47,305 nt of DNA from RHKX01 sp964641695 (GTDB lineage: Bacteria > Actinomycetota > Thermoleophilia > Solirubrobacterales > 70-9): contig CAZXKG010000009.1 in NCBI GenBank assembly GCA_964641695.1, positions 1 to 47,305 on the forward strand. The letters are read 5' to 3'. This document shows, piece after piece, positions 40,501 to 47,255 of the stretch (position 1 is its first letter; the number at the start of each line of letters is the position of its first letter). The notes below the pieces were generated by a model. The model ran no database searches. It was not told where the DNA came from and saw only the letters and a program-made list of their open reading frames with translations. The position numbers were made by a program, and so were the translations under genes.

Positions 40501-41362
40501 CGTCGAGCGGGTGCTGCGCCTGGGCGGTGGGCCGCTGGCGCCCTCGCCGGTGAGCACCTCCGAGGAGGACGAGGACGTACGGGCCGACGAGTGGGACGAG
40601 GATCCGCCGCCGCACGAAGCAGCGGGGGCGAACGACGGGAAGGGCGCCGTTGACGCCGATCGCGCCGCGGACGGCGAAGCCGGCCGCGCGCCGCGGACGG
40701 CGAACGCGGGTGGCTCGGCCGTCGGCTTCGGACGAGCCGTCCACCTGCTGCTGGAACGGGCGGCCGGCGAGGGATGGCGGGATCCCGGCGAGCAGGAGGT
40801 GATCGCCGCCCTGCGCGAAGAGGGGATCGGAGCGGCGTCGTCGAAGATCGCGGTGACGATGGCCGAGGGATGGCTCGAGTCGGAGCTGCTGGCCGAGCTG
40901 CGCGCCGCCGGCGCCGGCTTCCGGACCGAGGTTCCCTTCAGGCTGGGGATCGGCGAGGACACGGTGGTTCGCGGCAACATCGACCTACTCGCTACCGGAC
41001 CCGAGATGATCCCGACGATCGTCGACTACAAGACGGACCGGGTCGGCGAGGACGGTCCGGCGATGAGCGCGGCCTACGAGATCCAGCGCGCCCTCTACTG
41101 CTCGGCCGTGGCGGAGGCGACCGGAGCGGATCGGGTTCGCTGCGTCCACTTCTTCCTGCAGGCGCCGGAGAGCCCGCAGATCGCGGAGCTGAGCCGAGAC
41201 GAGATCGTCGCCGCGCGGGCGACTGCCGAGCGCCTGGCGGCCGCGATCCGCGCCGGGGAGTTCACGCCGACCGACGAGCCCCACGCCGGCCTCTGCCACG
41301 ACTGCCCGGCGCGCCTCCGGCTCTGCTCACACGGACCTGAGCTGACCCTGCGATCGCTCTAG
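37571..41362 (+). CDS. addA: AddA-like ATP-dependent helicase-nuclease
   Basis: 1263 residues from GTG 37571. UvrD/PcrA-type SF1A helicase: Walker A GAGTGKTRVLV (Lys82), LVDEFQDTDPVQLELI (Walker B, Asp334-Glu335), GDEAQSIYGFRGAD, SFRSTPRVV, IMTIHAAKGLEFD (motif V) and AASRARERLIL (motif VI). A C-terminal RecB-like nuclease follows, with DYKTDR (Asp1152, Lys1154), GNIDLLATG and a closing CHDCPARLRLC. It is the motor and one nuclease of the AddAB complex, which resects broken ends for RecA and destroys phage DNA. Some Pro/Ala/Glu-rich insertions (residues 20-60, 1000-1040) lengthen it. Coupled to addB. Confidence 0.93.
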   Translation: MSDPDFDQLSFDAVGDDDVTGEDAPSAEGTAAADTLREAAPAPGPVPVPAATAPPPPTPEQAAAIGNRDRDVFLEAGAGTGKTRVLVARYCEAVDRDGVDPERILAFTFTERAAGEMRRRLRAELSRRAAEAQENVDQAGEPERRERLIAASRLGGGATISTIHGFCRRILAAHPVAAGLDPRFRVLGGEEASRLARSAFDATLAEEALVDDGIALLAAGFKPSRLARVVTRAFAELRSKGIDPPGLPPLEPSAAAVDGAAPGETSPAEAEDLRRGHAALGRLLEAFSDRYAQLKSSRSAVDFDDLQLVALRLLRENPQIAASQRERFDHILVDEFQDTDPVQLELIHAIAGPETRLFTVGDEAQSIYGFRGADLDCFRRERARTEEAPDGPGGSEALALTGSFRSTPRVVAAVNLVGEAVVGDYRPLRVGKPAGPAEGAEAAGGAAADQPAIELLVTASKGWDKEAEGTKEGTEIGTEIGTAVGDSQPNRIAEARVLARRLRELADDGVDPASMVVLLRAFTHVAAYAEALELAGLNPYVVGGRGYWSSQQVADAIRLLSCVANPLDDEPLLGALASPACALAPDTLWMLRKASRGHLWPTVAELSRHVEEGEDVEADEGQDQPAPAAGAAEDDPRAEERRLWAERIPADERARLREFHDRLVSLRGRAPLLPLDELVERTLEAFDYDLAALQMDDGLRRTANLLKLVRMAAEYDRDEARDLRGFLRSTADRAALADRDAEAAVAAEDHAGVKIMTIHAAKGLEFDCVAVADLSRNLGAGGRPAELQVSDPVGASPRVAMQLARPGAPTLRLAGYQELCDAAADVEAAESGRLAYVAASRARERLILSGLLDPRWNAEKDEAKEKRKRTPLGCLLARAGIEDVEGWEQRTVPIPPAQARPGLEQTYPPARMTVRLHRPTAEEAAALAYDFRSGRAGTAIAGGTPPMLSLDERGTAAARHLSYAALTAYQRCGYRFLVERVLRLGGGPLAPSPVSTSEEDEDVRADEWDEDPPPHEAAGANDGKGAVDADRAADGEAGRAPRTANAGGSAVGFGRAVHLLLERAAGEGWRDPGEQEVIAALREEGIGAASSKIAVTMAEGWLESELLAELRAAGAGFRTEVPFRLGIGEDTVVRGNIDLLATGPEMIPTIVDYKTDRVGEDGPAMSAAYEIQRALYCSAVAEATGADRVRCVHFFLQAPESPQIAELSRDEIVAARATAERLAAAIRAGEFTPTDEPHAGLCHDCPARLRLCSHGPELTLRSL

Positions 41363-41445
41363 AGCCACATTGTCATCAGCTGTGGAACATCTGCTCGCCG
41401 AGCGAGCAGATCCGTCCACAGCTCGAACATCTCGCGAGCGGGAAG

Positions 41446-41862
41446 TCATTCGGGCGGCCTCGCGTCGGGGGTCCGCGCCGGGTCGGGCAACTGCTTCCTC
41501 GCCCAGTCGCAGAGCGAGCGCAGCGTCGGCTCCAGCTCGTCGCCCGCTTCGGTCAACGCGTAGGAGACCCGGGTCGGGGGGCCGTCGTGGACGAACCGCT
41601 CCACCAGGCCCTCGGATTCGAGCTCGCGGAGGCGCTCGGCGAGCAGCCGATCGGAGACGCCGGGGATGGCCGCGGCGATCTCGCGGAAGTAGAGCGGCCC
41701 CTCGAAGAGGCTGTAGACGATCGCCCCGCTCCAGCGCCTGCCGAGCAGCTCGATCGCGTGGTGGAAGCGTGGACAGACGACGACGCCCGGCTCTGCGGCT
41801 CCGGCTGCCCGCTCCCCGTCGACGGCACCTGATTCCACCAACTGAGGGTAGCGAACGCCCAC
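41446..41862 (-). CDS. HxlR family transcriptional regulator
   Basis: 138 residues from GTG 41862, which follows a near-perfect ribosome site (AGGAGG, 5 nt before). Winged HTH of HxlR type: VCPRFHHAIELLGRRWSGAI, then YSLFEGPLYFREIAAAIPGV, SDRLLAERLRELESEGLVER, RVSYALTEAGDELEPTL. HxlR regulators often sense redox or electrophilic stress through a Cys near the start; here Cys is in VVVCPRF, as usual. A longer frame reaching ATG 41916 is rejected because it would overlap the divergent PBP start and lacks a ribosome site. Target unknown; the divergent PBP gene is one candidate. Confidence 0.9.
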   Translation of the reverse strand: MGVRYPQLVESGAVDGERAAGAAEPGVVVCPRFHHAIELLGRRWSGAIVYSLFEGPLYFREIAAAIPGVSDRLLAERLRELESEGLVERFVHDGPPTRVSYALTEAGDELEPTLRSLCDWARKQLPDPARTPDARPPE

Positions 41863-41914
41863 GGTAGCCTCCTGGCTTGGAGCTAGCCTGCTATCGACCG
41901 GTTTCCGTGATCCC

Positions 41915-43639
41915 ATGCCTTCCCGTACCACCTCACCCGATCGCCGCAGGCGCCTGCTGATACGCGGATTGCCGCTCGCCGCCGCGTCCGCGGCCGCGTT
42001 CGTGATCGGGGCGGCGGTCGCCGCCGGCTCCCCTGAGCTCGACGCCGCCAAGGCCTTCGGCAGCTCGTGGGCGGTCGGCGACTACGACGCCATGTACGCC
42101 AACCTCAACGAGGAGTCGAAGCAGGAGAACTCGGTCGAAGCCCTGCGCGGAGCCTACGAGTCCACGGCCGCGACGGCGACTATCGAGCAGATCATGGTCG
42201 GCAAGCCGTCCGGTCCCTCCGAGAAGAACGGCGAGGAGGTGGTCAGCCTGCCGGTGACGATCGTGACCTCGGCCTTCGGTGAGATCAGCGGCGACGTCGA
42301 GGTCCCGGTAGCCGAGGGTGGGGTGGGGTGGGTTCCCAACCTCACCTTCCCCGGCCTGATGCCGGGCGAGCGCCTGCGCAGCAAGCTGACGCTCGGAAGC
42401 CGCGGCCCGATCCTCGACAAGGACCGCAAGCCGCTCGCCCAGGGTCCCGCCGGCGCGCGCAGCGTCGATCCGGCGGCGGCAGGCTTCATCGGCACGACCG
42501 GGATGCCGGAAGGCCAGCTCGCCAAGCAGCTCGTCGACCTCGGCTACCCGAAGAACACGATCGCCGGGACGACGGGCCTGGAGCTGGCGTTCAACTCGAC
42601 GTTGGCGGGCACGCCGGGCGGCAAGCTGATGGCGGTCGGCGGCGGCGAGCGCCGCGTCCTGGCGGAGGATCAGCCGACCGACGGCAAGGCGGTCCGGACC
42701 ACGATCGACATGGGGATCCAGCAGGCGGCGGTCGCGGCGCTCGGCGACAGCTTCGGTGGCGCCGCGGTCCTCGACGCGCGCTCCGGCGACGTCAAGGCGC
42801 TCGCGGGCGTCGCGCTCTCGGCACCGCAGCCGCCGGGATCGACCTTCAAGGTGATCACCACCGTCGGCGCGCTGAACGAGGGCGTCACGGAGCCGGACGA
42901 GGAGTTCCCCGTGGAGACCGCCGCCAACGTCGACGGCTACGAGCTGTCGAACGCCTACGACGAGTCATGCGGCGGCGACCTGGTCGAGAGCTTCGCCCAC
43001 TCCTGCAACAGCGTCTTCGGCCCGCTCGGCGTCCGTCTGGGAGGCGAGGCGCTCCACAAGACCGCCGAGAGCTTCGGCTTCAACGAGGCGCCGACCCTGT
43101 ACTCCGCGGAGTCGCTGGCGCTGACCCAGCCCCCGATGAGCACGATCCCCGAGGACTTCGAGGGCGATCTCGACGTTGCCGTGAGCGCGATCGGTCAGGG
43201 ACGCGTCCTCTCGACCCCGCTCGAGATGGCGTCGGTCGCGCAGGCGATCGCGAACCGCGGCAGCCGCTCCCCGACGGCGATCGTCTACGACGAGGCGCTC
43301 GCCGGCGACTACGAGAACGTGGTCGTGGCGGACCCCAAGGTCGCCAAGCAGGTGCGGAAGATGATGGTCGAGGTCGTCAACAACGGCACCGGCGGCTCCG
43401 CGGCCCTGCCGGACGTCCAGGTGGCCGGGAAGACCGGCACCGCCGAGCTCGGAACCTCCTCGGGCGAGCCCCCCGCCGAGGGCGAGGAGGCGAAGCTGGA
43501 CGTCAACGCCTGGTTCGCCGCGTTCGCCCCCGCCAACAAGCCGAAGCTCGCGGTGGCGGTGATGATCGTCAACGCTCCCGGCGACGGCGGCTCGGTCGCG
43601 GCCCCGATCGCCCAGCAGATCCTGGCCGCCGGGCTCTGA
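41915..43639 (+). CDS. Class B penicillin-binding protein with MecA-N/NTF2-like domain
   Basis: 574 residues. A twin-Arg-like basic start and membrane helix (LLIRGLPLAAASAAAFVIGA) are followed by an NTF2-like MecA_N domain (SSWAVGDYDAMYANLNEESK), a dimerisation segment (LGSRGPILDKDRKPLA) and the transpeptidase. Catalytic motifs are intact: STFK (Ser309), SCN (Ser363-Asn365) and KTGTAE (Lys506). It crosslinks peptidoglycan outside the membrane; class and low-affinity PBP2a-like resemblance suggest an accessory beta-lactam-tolerant PBP, an inference. Its last 12 codons are duplicated just downstream. An HxlR regulator is divergent, with 52 bp between starts. Confidence 0.93.
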   Translation: MPSRTTSPDRRRRLLIRGLPLAAASAAAFVIGAAVAAGSPELDAAKAFGSSWAVGDYDAMYANLNEESKQENSVEALRGAYESTAATATIEQIMVGKPSGPSEKNGEEVVSLPVTIVTSAFGEISGDVEVPVAEGGVGWVPNLTFPGLMPGERLRSKLTLGSRGPILDKDRKPLAQGPAGARSVDPAAAGFIGTTGMPEGQLAKQLVDLGYPKNTIAGTTGLELAFNSTLAGTPGGKLMAVGGGERRVLAEDQPTDGKAVRTTIDMGIQQAAVAALGDSFGGAAVLDARSGDVKALAGVALSAPQPPGSTFKVITTVGALNEGVTEPDEEFPVETAANVDGYELSNAYDESCGGDLVESFAHSCNSVFGPLGVRLGGEALHKTAESFGFNEAPTLYSAESLALTQPPMSTIPEDFEGDLDVAVSAIGQGRVLSTPLEMASVAQAIANRGSRSPTAIVYDEALAGDYENVVVADPKVAKQVRKMMVEVVNNGTGGSAALPDVQVAGKTGTAELGTSSGEPPAEGEEAKLDVNAWFAAFAPANKPKLAVAVMIVNAPGDGGSVAAPIAQQILAAGL

Positions 43640-43713
43640 CGGAGCCGGAAGTCCCTTGCGCGATCTGGCAGCCGACGATCGCCCAGCAGATCCTGGCCGC
43701 CGGGCTCTGACGG
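43605..43713 (+). repeat. 71-bp tandem duplication of PBP 3' end
   Basis: The 38 bp 43605-43642, ending in the stop and a few bases after it, recur identically at 43676-43713, offset 71 bp. The second copy carries the same TGA and reads IAQQILAAGL in frame with nothing upstream. The unit resembles a slippage product. Confidence 0.85.
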
Positions 43714-43722
43714 GCTGAGAGG

Positions 43723-43788
43723 CCCACGGCGGAGTCGACCTGAGCCCACGGCGGAGTCAACCTGAGCCCACGGCGGAGTCAACTTGAG
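43723..43788. repeat. Three 22-bp tandem repeats
   Basis: Three contiguous units of 22 bp (43723-43744, 43745-43766, 43767-43788), each starting CCCACGGCGGAGTC and ending TGAG, with one or two base changes between units. A minisatellite-like run between convergent genes. Confidence 0.9.
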
Positions 43789-43816
43789 CCGTCCCCCGGG
43801 CACTTCGACACCGAAA

Positions 43817-43849
43817 GAACCTGAGCCGGTCCTAGCCCGGCTCAGGTTC
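43817..43849. repeat. Hairpin repeat, family GAAC..CCGG/CCGG..GTTC, copy 3
   Basis: GAACCTGAGCCGG (43817-43829) and CCGGCTCAGGTTC (43837-43849), perfect 13-bp arms around a 7-nt loop TCCTAGC. The strongest hairpin in the window; it may act as a bidirectional terminator between the PBP and lipoprotein genes. Confidence 0.85.
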
Positions 43850-43876
43850 CGTTCGAAGACGTTGCATCCACCGACC

Positions 43877-43909
43877 GAACTTCAACCGGCCCAGGGCCGG
43901 CTGCGGTTC
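43877..43909. repeat. Hairpin repeat, same family, copy 4
   Basis: GAACTTCAACCGG and CCGGCTGCGGTTC arms around a short loop; less perfect than copy 3. Confidence 0.75.
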
Positions 43910-43915
43910 CGTTCG

Positions 43916-43951
43916 ACGAGGATCCCGAGCAGGACGCCCCCAGCCCGTCAG
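43916..43951. repeat. Partial copy of 108-bp element at lipoprotein gene end
   Basis: Starts ACGAGGATCCCGAGC and ends CCCGTCAG, matching the variable half of the 108-bp unit at 33541-33887 with a few changes. It runs up to the stop of the minus-strand lipoprotein gene. Confidence 0.7.
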
Positions 43952-43953
43952 GG

Positions 43954-44511
43954 CTAGATGTCGAGCTCGATGCGGCCTTCTTCGTCGCCGGGGACGATCA
44001 GCTCGAGCGGTCGGTTGTTGTCGGCGCTCGGCTCGACGGCGAAGAGCACGAGGGAGCCCTCGATCGGGCCGTTGGCGGCGGGCGTCTCAGGCTCGGGGAA
44101 GATCCCGTTGGCCGGAACCTCGGCGCCCGGCGTCAGCGCCCAGATGCTGTCTTTGAGGGTGAGCTGCCGGTACTCGTTGCCGCGGGTGTCCTCGATGATG
44201 AAGGGGTAGGGCACGGCAACCGCCTCGTCGCCGTCGTTGCTGACCTGCATGAAGACGCCTAGGTACTGCTCGTCGTCGCCGATCTCGGGAGCTCCGGACA
44301 GGTAGGCGGAGTCTTCCTCGGAGAAGGGGTTCAGGTACCGCGTGATCTGGATGTTGTAGCCGACCTCACCGAGCTCGAGGGGCTCGCCCTCGCGGGAATG
44401 GTTGCCCTCCTCCTCTTCGGCACCACAGGCGGCGGCGAAGAGGGCCACGAGGGTGAGAGCGGCGGCGAGCAGGAGCAGGGCTGGCTTCTTCTGGTGCATT
44501 GACTGGCGCAT
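43954..44511 (-). CDS. DUF4352-like lipoprotein
   Basis: 185 residues (ATG 44511; Met5 at 44499 possible). A lipoprotein signal with lipobox AAAC (Cys29) is followed by an acidic linker and a single Ig-like/DUF4352 domain: VGYNIQITRYLNPFSEEDSA, YLGVFMQVSNDGDEAVAVPY, FIIEDTRGNEYRQLTLKDSI and the closing strands. Such domains sit on the outer face of the membrane and bind partners; function here is unknown. TAGACT ends about 11 nt before the ATG. A repeat-rich spacer lies at its 3' end. Confidence 0.8.
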   Translation of the reverse strand: MRQSMHQKKPALLLLAAALTLVALFAAACGAEEEEGNHSREGEPLELGEVGYNIQITRYLNPFSEEDSAYLSGAPEIGDDEQYLGVFMQVSNDGDEAVAVPYPFIIEDTRGNEYRQLTLKDSIWALTPGAEVPANGIFPEPETPAANGPIEGSLVLFAVEPSADNNRPLELIVPGDEEGRIELDI

Positions 44512-44565
44512 CGGCGGCGGGGAGTCTATCGAGGGTCAGGCGGACGACGACGTCCGCAGCGCTGC

Positions 44566-45063
44566 TCAGATCCGGCTGGCTCCCGCCACCTCGACCCGGC
44601 CGATCTCGGCGTCCTGCTCGAGCATGTCGCGGAGCCGCACGAGCGCCCGCCGCCACTGGCGGCGATACCAGCGAGCCGAGCCGAGCCGGTCCTTGAAGTG
44701 GTCGACGGGATGGCTCGGATCGGTCCAGAAGCTGAGTCGGAGCCTGGTGGTCGTCCCCCCCACCTCGGTCAGCTCCCAGGCGGTCCCGACGCTCATCCGG
44801 TCCTGGCGCCCGGCGGCGCCGCGCTCGAGCAGGAAGTGGGGCGCCTCGATCTCCCGGATCACCGTCTCCATCCAGACCGGGAACCCGCGCGCCGCGACGT
44901 GGAAGCGGGAGGCGGCGCCGATCCCGGTCGGATCGATGCGCTGCAGCCGGTACTGGGTCACGAAGTGGTCGCAGAAGGACGGGCGCGCCGAGAGGTCGGT
45001 GAGCACCGCGAAGACGCGCTCGCGAGGCGCATCGATAGTGATCTCCTCGATGACGGGACCCAT
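44566..45063 (-). CDS. SRPBCC (START-like) protein
   Basis: 165 residues from ATG 45063; TAGTAT ends 8 nt before, so probably leaderless. START/SRPBCC ligand-binding fold: EEITIDAPRERVFAVLTDLS, then FHVAARGFPVWMETVIREIE, RMSVGTAWELTEVGGTTTRL and the long C-terminal helix RWYRRQWRRALVRLRDMLEQ. It likely binds a hydrophobic small molecule; no catalytic signature. An upstream start at 45123 is rejected for lack of promoter and poor coding content. Confidence 0.85.
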   Translation of the reverse strand: MGPVIEEITIDAPRERVFAVLTDLSARPSFCDHFVTQYRLQRIDPTGIGAASRFHVAARGFPVWMETVIREIEAPHFLLERGAAGRQDRMSVGTAWELTEVGGTTTRLRLSFWTDPSHPVDHFKDRLGSARWYRRQWRRALVRLRDMLEQDAEIGRVEVAGASRI

Positions 45064-45418
45064 CGGCCCCGATACTAGATGGTTGATTCCAAGTTCCCGC
45101 ACCCCGGATGACGCGCACGACACGGCGCCGGATCACCACCCGCACCTTGTCCGCAGCACCACTAAGCCCCTGCGGGTGCGTGCGGCACGCGGGGCTTGGG
45201 GTGCACGCCCCCGAGGGCACGTCATTCGGAATCGACCATCCCGCTGGGAACCATGGAGGGATCTGCCCGCTGAGCGAGCCGAAGCCTCCTCACTTCCGCC
45301 CGGACGTCGGATCCCGATTCCACGGCCCGAGCGGGCAGGCGGGAGGCGTGGTTGCCCGGCGCATATAGTCCGGGGCCTTGCGGGGCATCGATCGACAGCG
45401 GGACCGGAGCGGAACCTC
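45064..45418. other. Spacer between SRPBCC and ParA, with a hairpin
   Basis: 355 bp with no recognised gene. AAGCCCC (45164-45170) and GGGGCTT (45191-45197) make a stem, with GC-rich pairing inside. TATAGT at 45364-45369 is a candidate -10 for ParA, giving a 49-nt leader with GGAGCGGA as ribosome site. A weak -35 is not seen. Confidence 0.45.
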
Positions 45419-46216
45419 ATGTCGGTGACCATCTCGGTCCTCTCCCAGAAGGGCGGCACGGGCAAGACGACGACCGTGCGCTCGCTGGCGGACATCTTCA
45501 CCCGCCTCGATCTGCGTGTGCTGGCGATCGACGCCGATCCCCAGGGCAACCTCTCCGACTACTTCGACGTCGACCCGAACGCGACCCCGACGCTCGGCGA
45601 CGTGCTCGCCGGTGGCGCCGGAGCCGTCGATGCCGACCACGGGGGGATCATCCCCGCCAACCTCAGCCTCGCCGAGTCGGAGCTGGTGCTGGCCGGGAAG
45701 ATCGGCCGAGAGGTGACGCTTCGCAACGCTCTCCGCGAGGTGACGCGGAGCTACGACATCGTCCTCATCGACTGCCCGCCGACGCTCGGCCTGCTCACCG
45801 TCAACGCGCTCGTGGCCTCGACCCACGCGATGCTCTCCGCCCAGGCCCAGCACTTCTCCCTGCAGGGGGTCGAGCAGGCGATGCAGGTGTTCGATCTGGC
45901 GCGCGACACGCTCAACCCGGATCTGAAGCTGCTCGGCGTGCTGCTCAACATCGCCAACATGCGGACCCGCCATGCGAGGCAGACCCTCGACGCGCTCCGC
46001 GAGCGCTTCGGGGACGTGGTCTTCGACACGGCGATCCGGCAGTCGATCGTCTACGCCGAATCGGCCGAGCGGGCGCGCCCGATTCTCGACTACCGCCCCA
46101 AGCAGGCCGCCGACTACCTCACCCTCTCCGAGGAGATCCTCGAGCGCCTGCGGATGGACGATGCAGTGCGGCGGCTCGAGATCCTGCGGCGGCAGGTCGG
46201 CGTGGGGGTTTCGTAG
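45419..46216 (+). CDS. Orphan ParA-family ATPase
   Basis: 265 residues from ATG 45419. Deviant Walker A KGGTGKTTT with the signature Lys11, then LAIDADPQGNLSDYFDVDPN (Walker A', DADPQGN), VLIDCPPTLGLLTVNALVAS (Walker B) and PRF-like AQAQHFSLQGVEQAMQVFDL. This is a Soj/ParA-type ATPase that forms ATP-dimers on DNA or membranes to position cargo. No ParB, DivIVA or parS-like site is nearby; the next genes are toxin remnants. It may position a chromosome locus or another complex. Coding resembles other chromosomal ParAs rather than plasmid ones. Confidence 0.93.
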   Translation: MSVTISVLSQKGGTGKTTTVRSLADIFTRLDLRVLAIDADPQGNLSDYFDVDPNATPTLGDVLAGGAGAVDADHGGIIPANLSLAESELVLAGKIGREVTLRNALREVTRSYDIVLIDCPPTLGLLTVNALVASTHAMLSAQAQHFSLQGVEQAMQVFDLARDTLNPDLKLLGVLLNIANMRTRHARQTLDALRERFGDVVFDTAIRQSIVYAESAERARPILDYRPKQAADYLTLSEEILERLRMDDAVRRLEILRRQVGVGVS

Positions 46217-46219
46217 CCC

Positions 46220-46414
46220 CTACGGCAGGAGTAGAAGGGATCGGGCCCGGATTCGAGCGGGCTCGACTACAACCGCTGCGCCCGACATGAGGTCGGCCGC
46301 GATCACGTCGAGATCGAGGATCAGCTCGTCAATGGCCGCCTGGAGGCCGCAAGCGCGGACATGCACGACGTCGTGACCAGCCTCGACAAGTCGATCGGCG
46401 CGATCGTCGCTCCG
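46220..46414 (-). pseudogene. Remnant of DUF5615 PIN-like toxin
   Basis: In the same frame as the VapC gene and directly after its TGA, the minus strand reads DRADRLVEAGHDVVHVRACG, then LQAAIDELILDLDVIAADLM and AAVVVEPARIRARSLLLLP before a stop at 46220. The start and end match DUF5615 proteins, which read L..AGHDVVHVR..GLQAA.DE and finish GA.VVVEP.RIR.R.L. The middle, with the catalytic Asp block, and the N-terminus are missing. It is a deletion remnant, not an active toxin. Confidence 0.6.
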
Positions 46415-46795
46415 TCACCAGACGAGCTCGACGTCGTAGCTCTTCAGCCTGGTGTCCGCGCTGACGAGGGCGTGGTTCTCGAGCAACGCTTGCCCGACCA
46501 GAAGCCGGTCGAACGGATCGCGGTGATGCCACGGCAGCTCCTCGACGTACTCGGCGTGGTCGGCGGTGATCGGCAGCGGATCGAAGTCGAGACGGGTCAA
46601 CGCCCGCGCCCACCCCGGCTCGAGGTCCAGCTTCCCGAGCGAGCGCTTGATCGCGATCTCCCAGACGCTCACCGCGCTCAAGGAGATCGCGTTGCTCTCG
46701 TCGCCGAGCGCTGACTGGGCAGCGGCCGAGACGGCGTCACGATCACCGAGCAGCAGCCACACGGCCACGTTGGTGTCGAGCAGGAGTCGCCTCAC
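46415..46795 (-). CDS. VapC-like PIN-domain toxin
   Basis: 126 residues from GTG 46795. PIN ribonuclease: LLLDTNVAVWLLLGD (first catalytic Asp), ISLSAVSVWEIAIKRSLGKL (Glu in WEIAIK), FDPLPITADHAEYVEELPWH, then HRDPFDRLLVGQALLEN (second Asp, DPFDR) and LVSADTRLKSYDV (third Asp in SADT). This is the full PIN acidic set of the group that pairs with Phd antitoxins. The GTG overlaps the antitoxin stop by 4 bp. It probably cleaves RNA when free of antitoxin. Confidence 0.93.
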   Translation of the reverse strand: MRRLLLDTNVAVWLLLGDRDAVSAAAQSALGDESNAISLSAVSVWEIAIKRSLGKLDLEPGWARALTRLDFDPLPITADHAEYVEELPWHHRDPFDRLLVGQALLENHALVSADTRLKSYDVELVW

Positions 46796-47010
46796 GCGAA
46801 GGGCTCGAAGCCCTCGGGAAGCTCGTCGAACTCCGGGCCGATCGATCCCTTCAGATCGCCCCAGATCCGTCGCTCACCCGGGGCCGGCTCCACCCTGACC
46901 AGCTTCACGATGGGTTCGCGCCCCCGCCGGATCGTCACCGACTCGCCGGCCTCGACCCGGCGCAGCAGCCGCGAGAGATGCGTCTTCGCCTCTTGAACCG
47001 TGACTTCCAT
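46792..47010 (-). CDS. Phd/YefM antitoxin
   Basis: 72 residues. The N-terminal EVTVQEAKTHLSRLLRRVEA and GESVTIRRGREPIVKLVRVE form the Phd/YefM DNA-binding fold, and WGDLKGSIGPEFDELPEGFE with the final F-A is the toxin-binding tail. It neutralises the VapC-like partner and represses the operon. The promoter (TTGACC-17-TAAACT) encloses a 13-bp palindrome, GACCAA-G-TTGGTC, the probable operator. The -10 ends 9 nt before the ATG. Confidence 0.93.
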   Translation of the reverse strand: MEVTVQEAKTHLSRLLRRVEAGESVTIRRGREPIVKLVRVEPAPGERRIWGDLKGSIGPEFDELPEGFEPFA

Positions 47011-47019
47011 AGGTACCAG

Positions 47020-47048
47020 AGTTTAGTCGACCAAGTTGGTCTGGTCAA
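47020..47048 (-). promoter_or_regulatory. Phd-VapC promoter with embedded operator
   Basis: Minus strand: -35 TTGACC (plus 47048-47043), 17-bp spacer, -10 TAAACT (plus 47025-47020). The 13-bp palindrome GACCAA-G-TTGGTC (47029-47041) occupies most of the spacer, a typical autorepression site for Phd-type antitoxins. Confidence 0.75.
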
Positions 47049-47229
47049 CTACGGGGTAGGTCGATTGATCGGGATGCTGGTGAGCGAACGCCTCCTGCGG
47101 GCCGGCGGCGCGGCCCAAGGACGCCAACTCGAAAAAGCGACGGAGGCTGGCGTGGGCCCGAAGTGGCGGGTGAGATCACGGAACGGCTGCACGATCAGGA
47201 TGCCGGAACCTGGGCGTCATGTTGTTGGA

Positions 47230-47255
47230 TTGAGCGGATCCCGGGAGACGCTCAA
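47230..47255. terminator. Hairpin near right edge
   Basis: TTGAGCG (47230-47236) and CGCTCAA (47249-47255) with CCCGGG in the loop. Nothing after 47049 is a recognised gene; an open frame from ATG 47074 runs off the window but carries no recognised domain. The role of the hairpin is unclear. Confidence 0.3.

Noticed and set aside
38240..40744. 834-codon minus-strand open frame
   Set aside because: Antisense to addA, whose helicase motifs are intact.
41446..42051. Longer start for the HxlR regulator
   Set aside because: It would overlap the divergent PBP gene and add a non-conserved Ala/Ser-rich N-terminus; GTG 41862 has AGGAGG at the right distance.
44402..45418. Upstream extension of the ParA frame
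   Set aside because: The frame runs antisense through the lipoprotein and SRPBCC genes; the Walker A motif sits 10 residues after ATG 45419, as expected.
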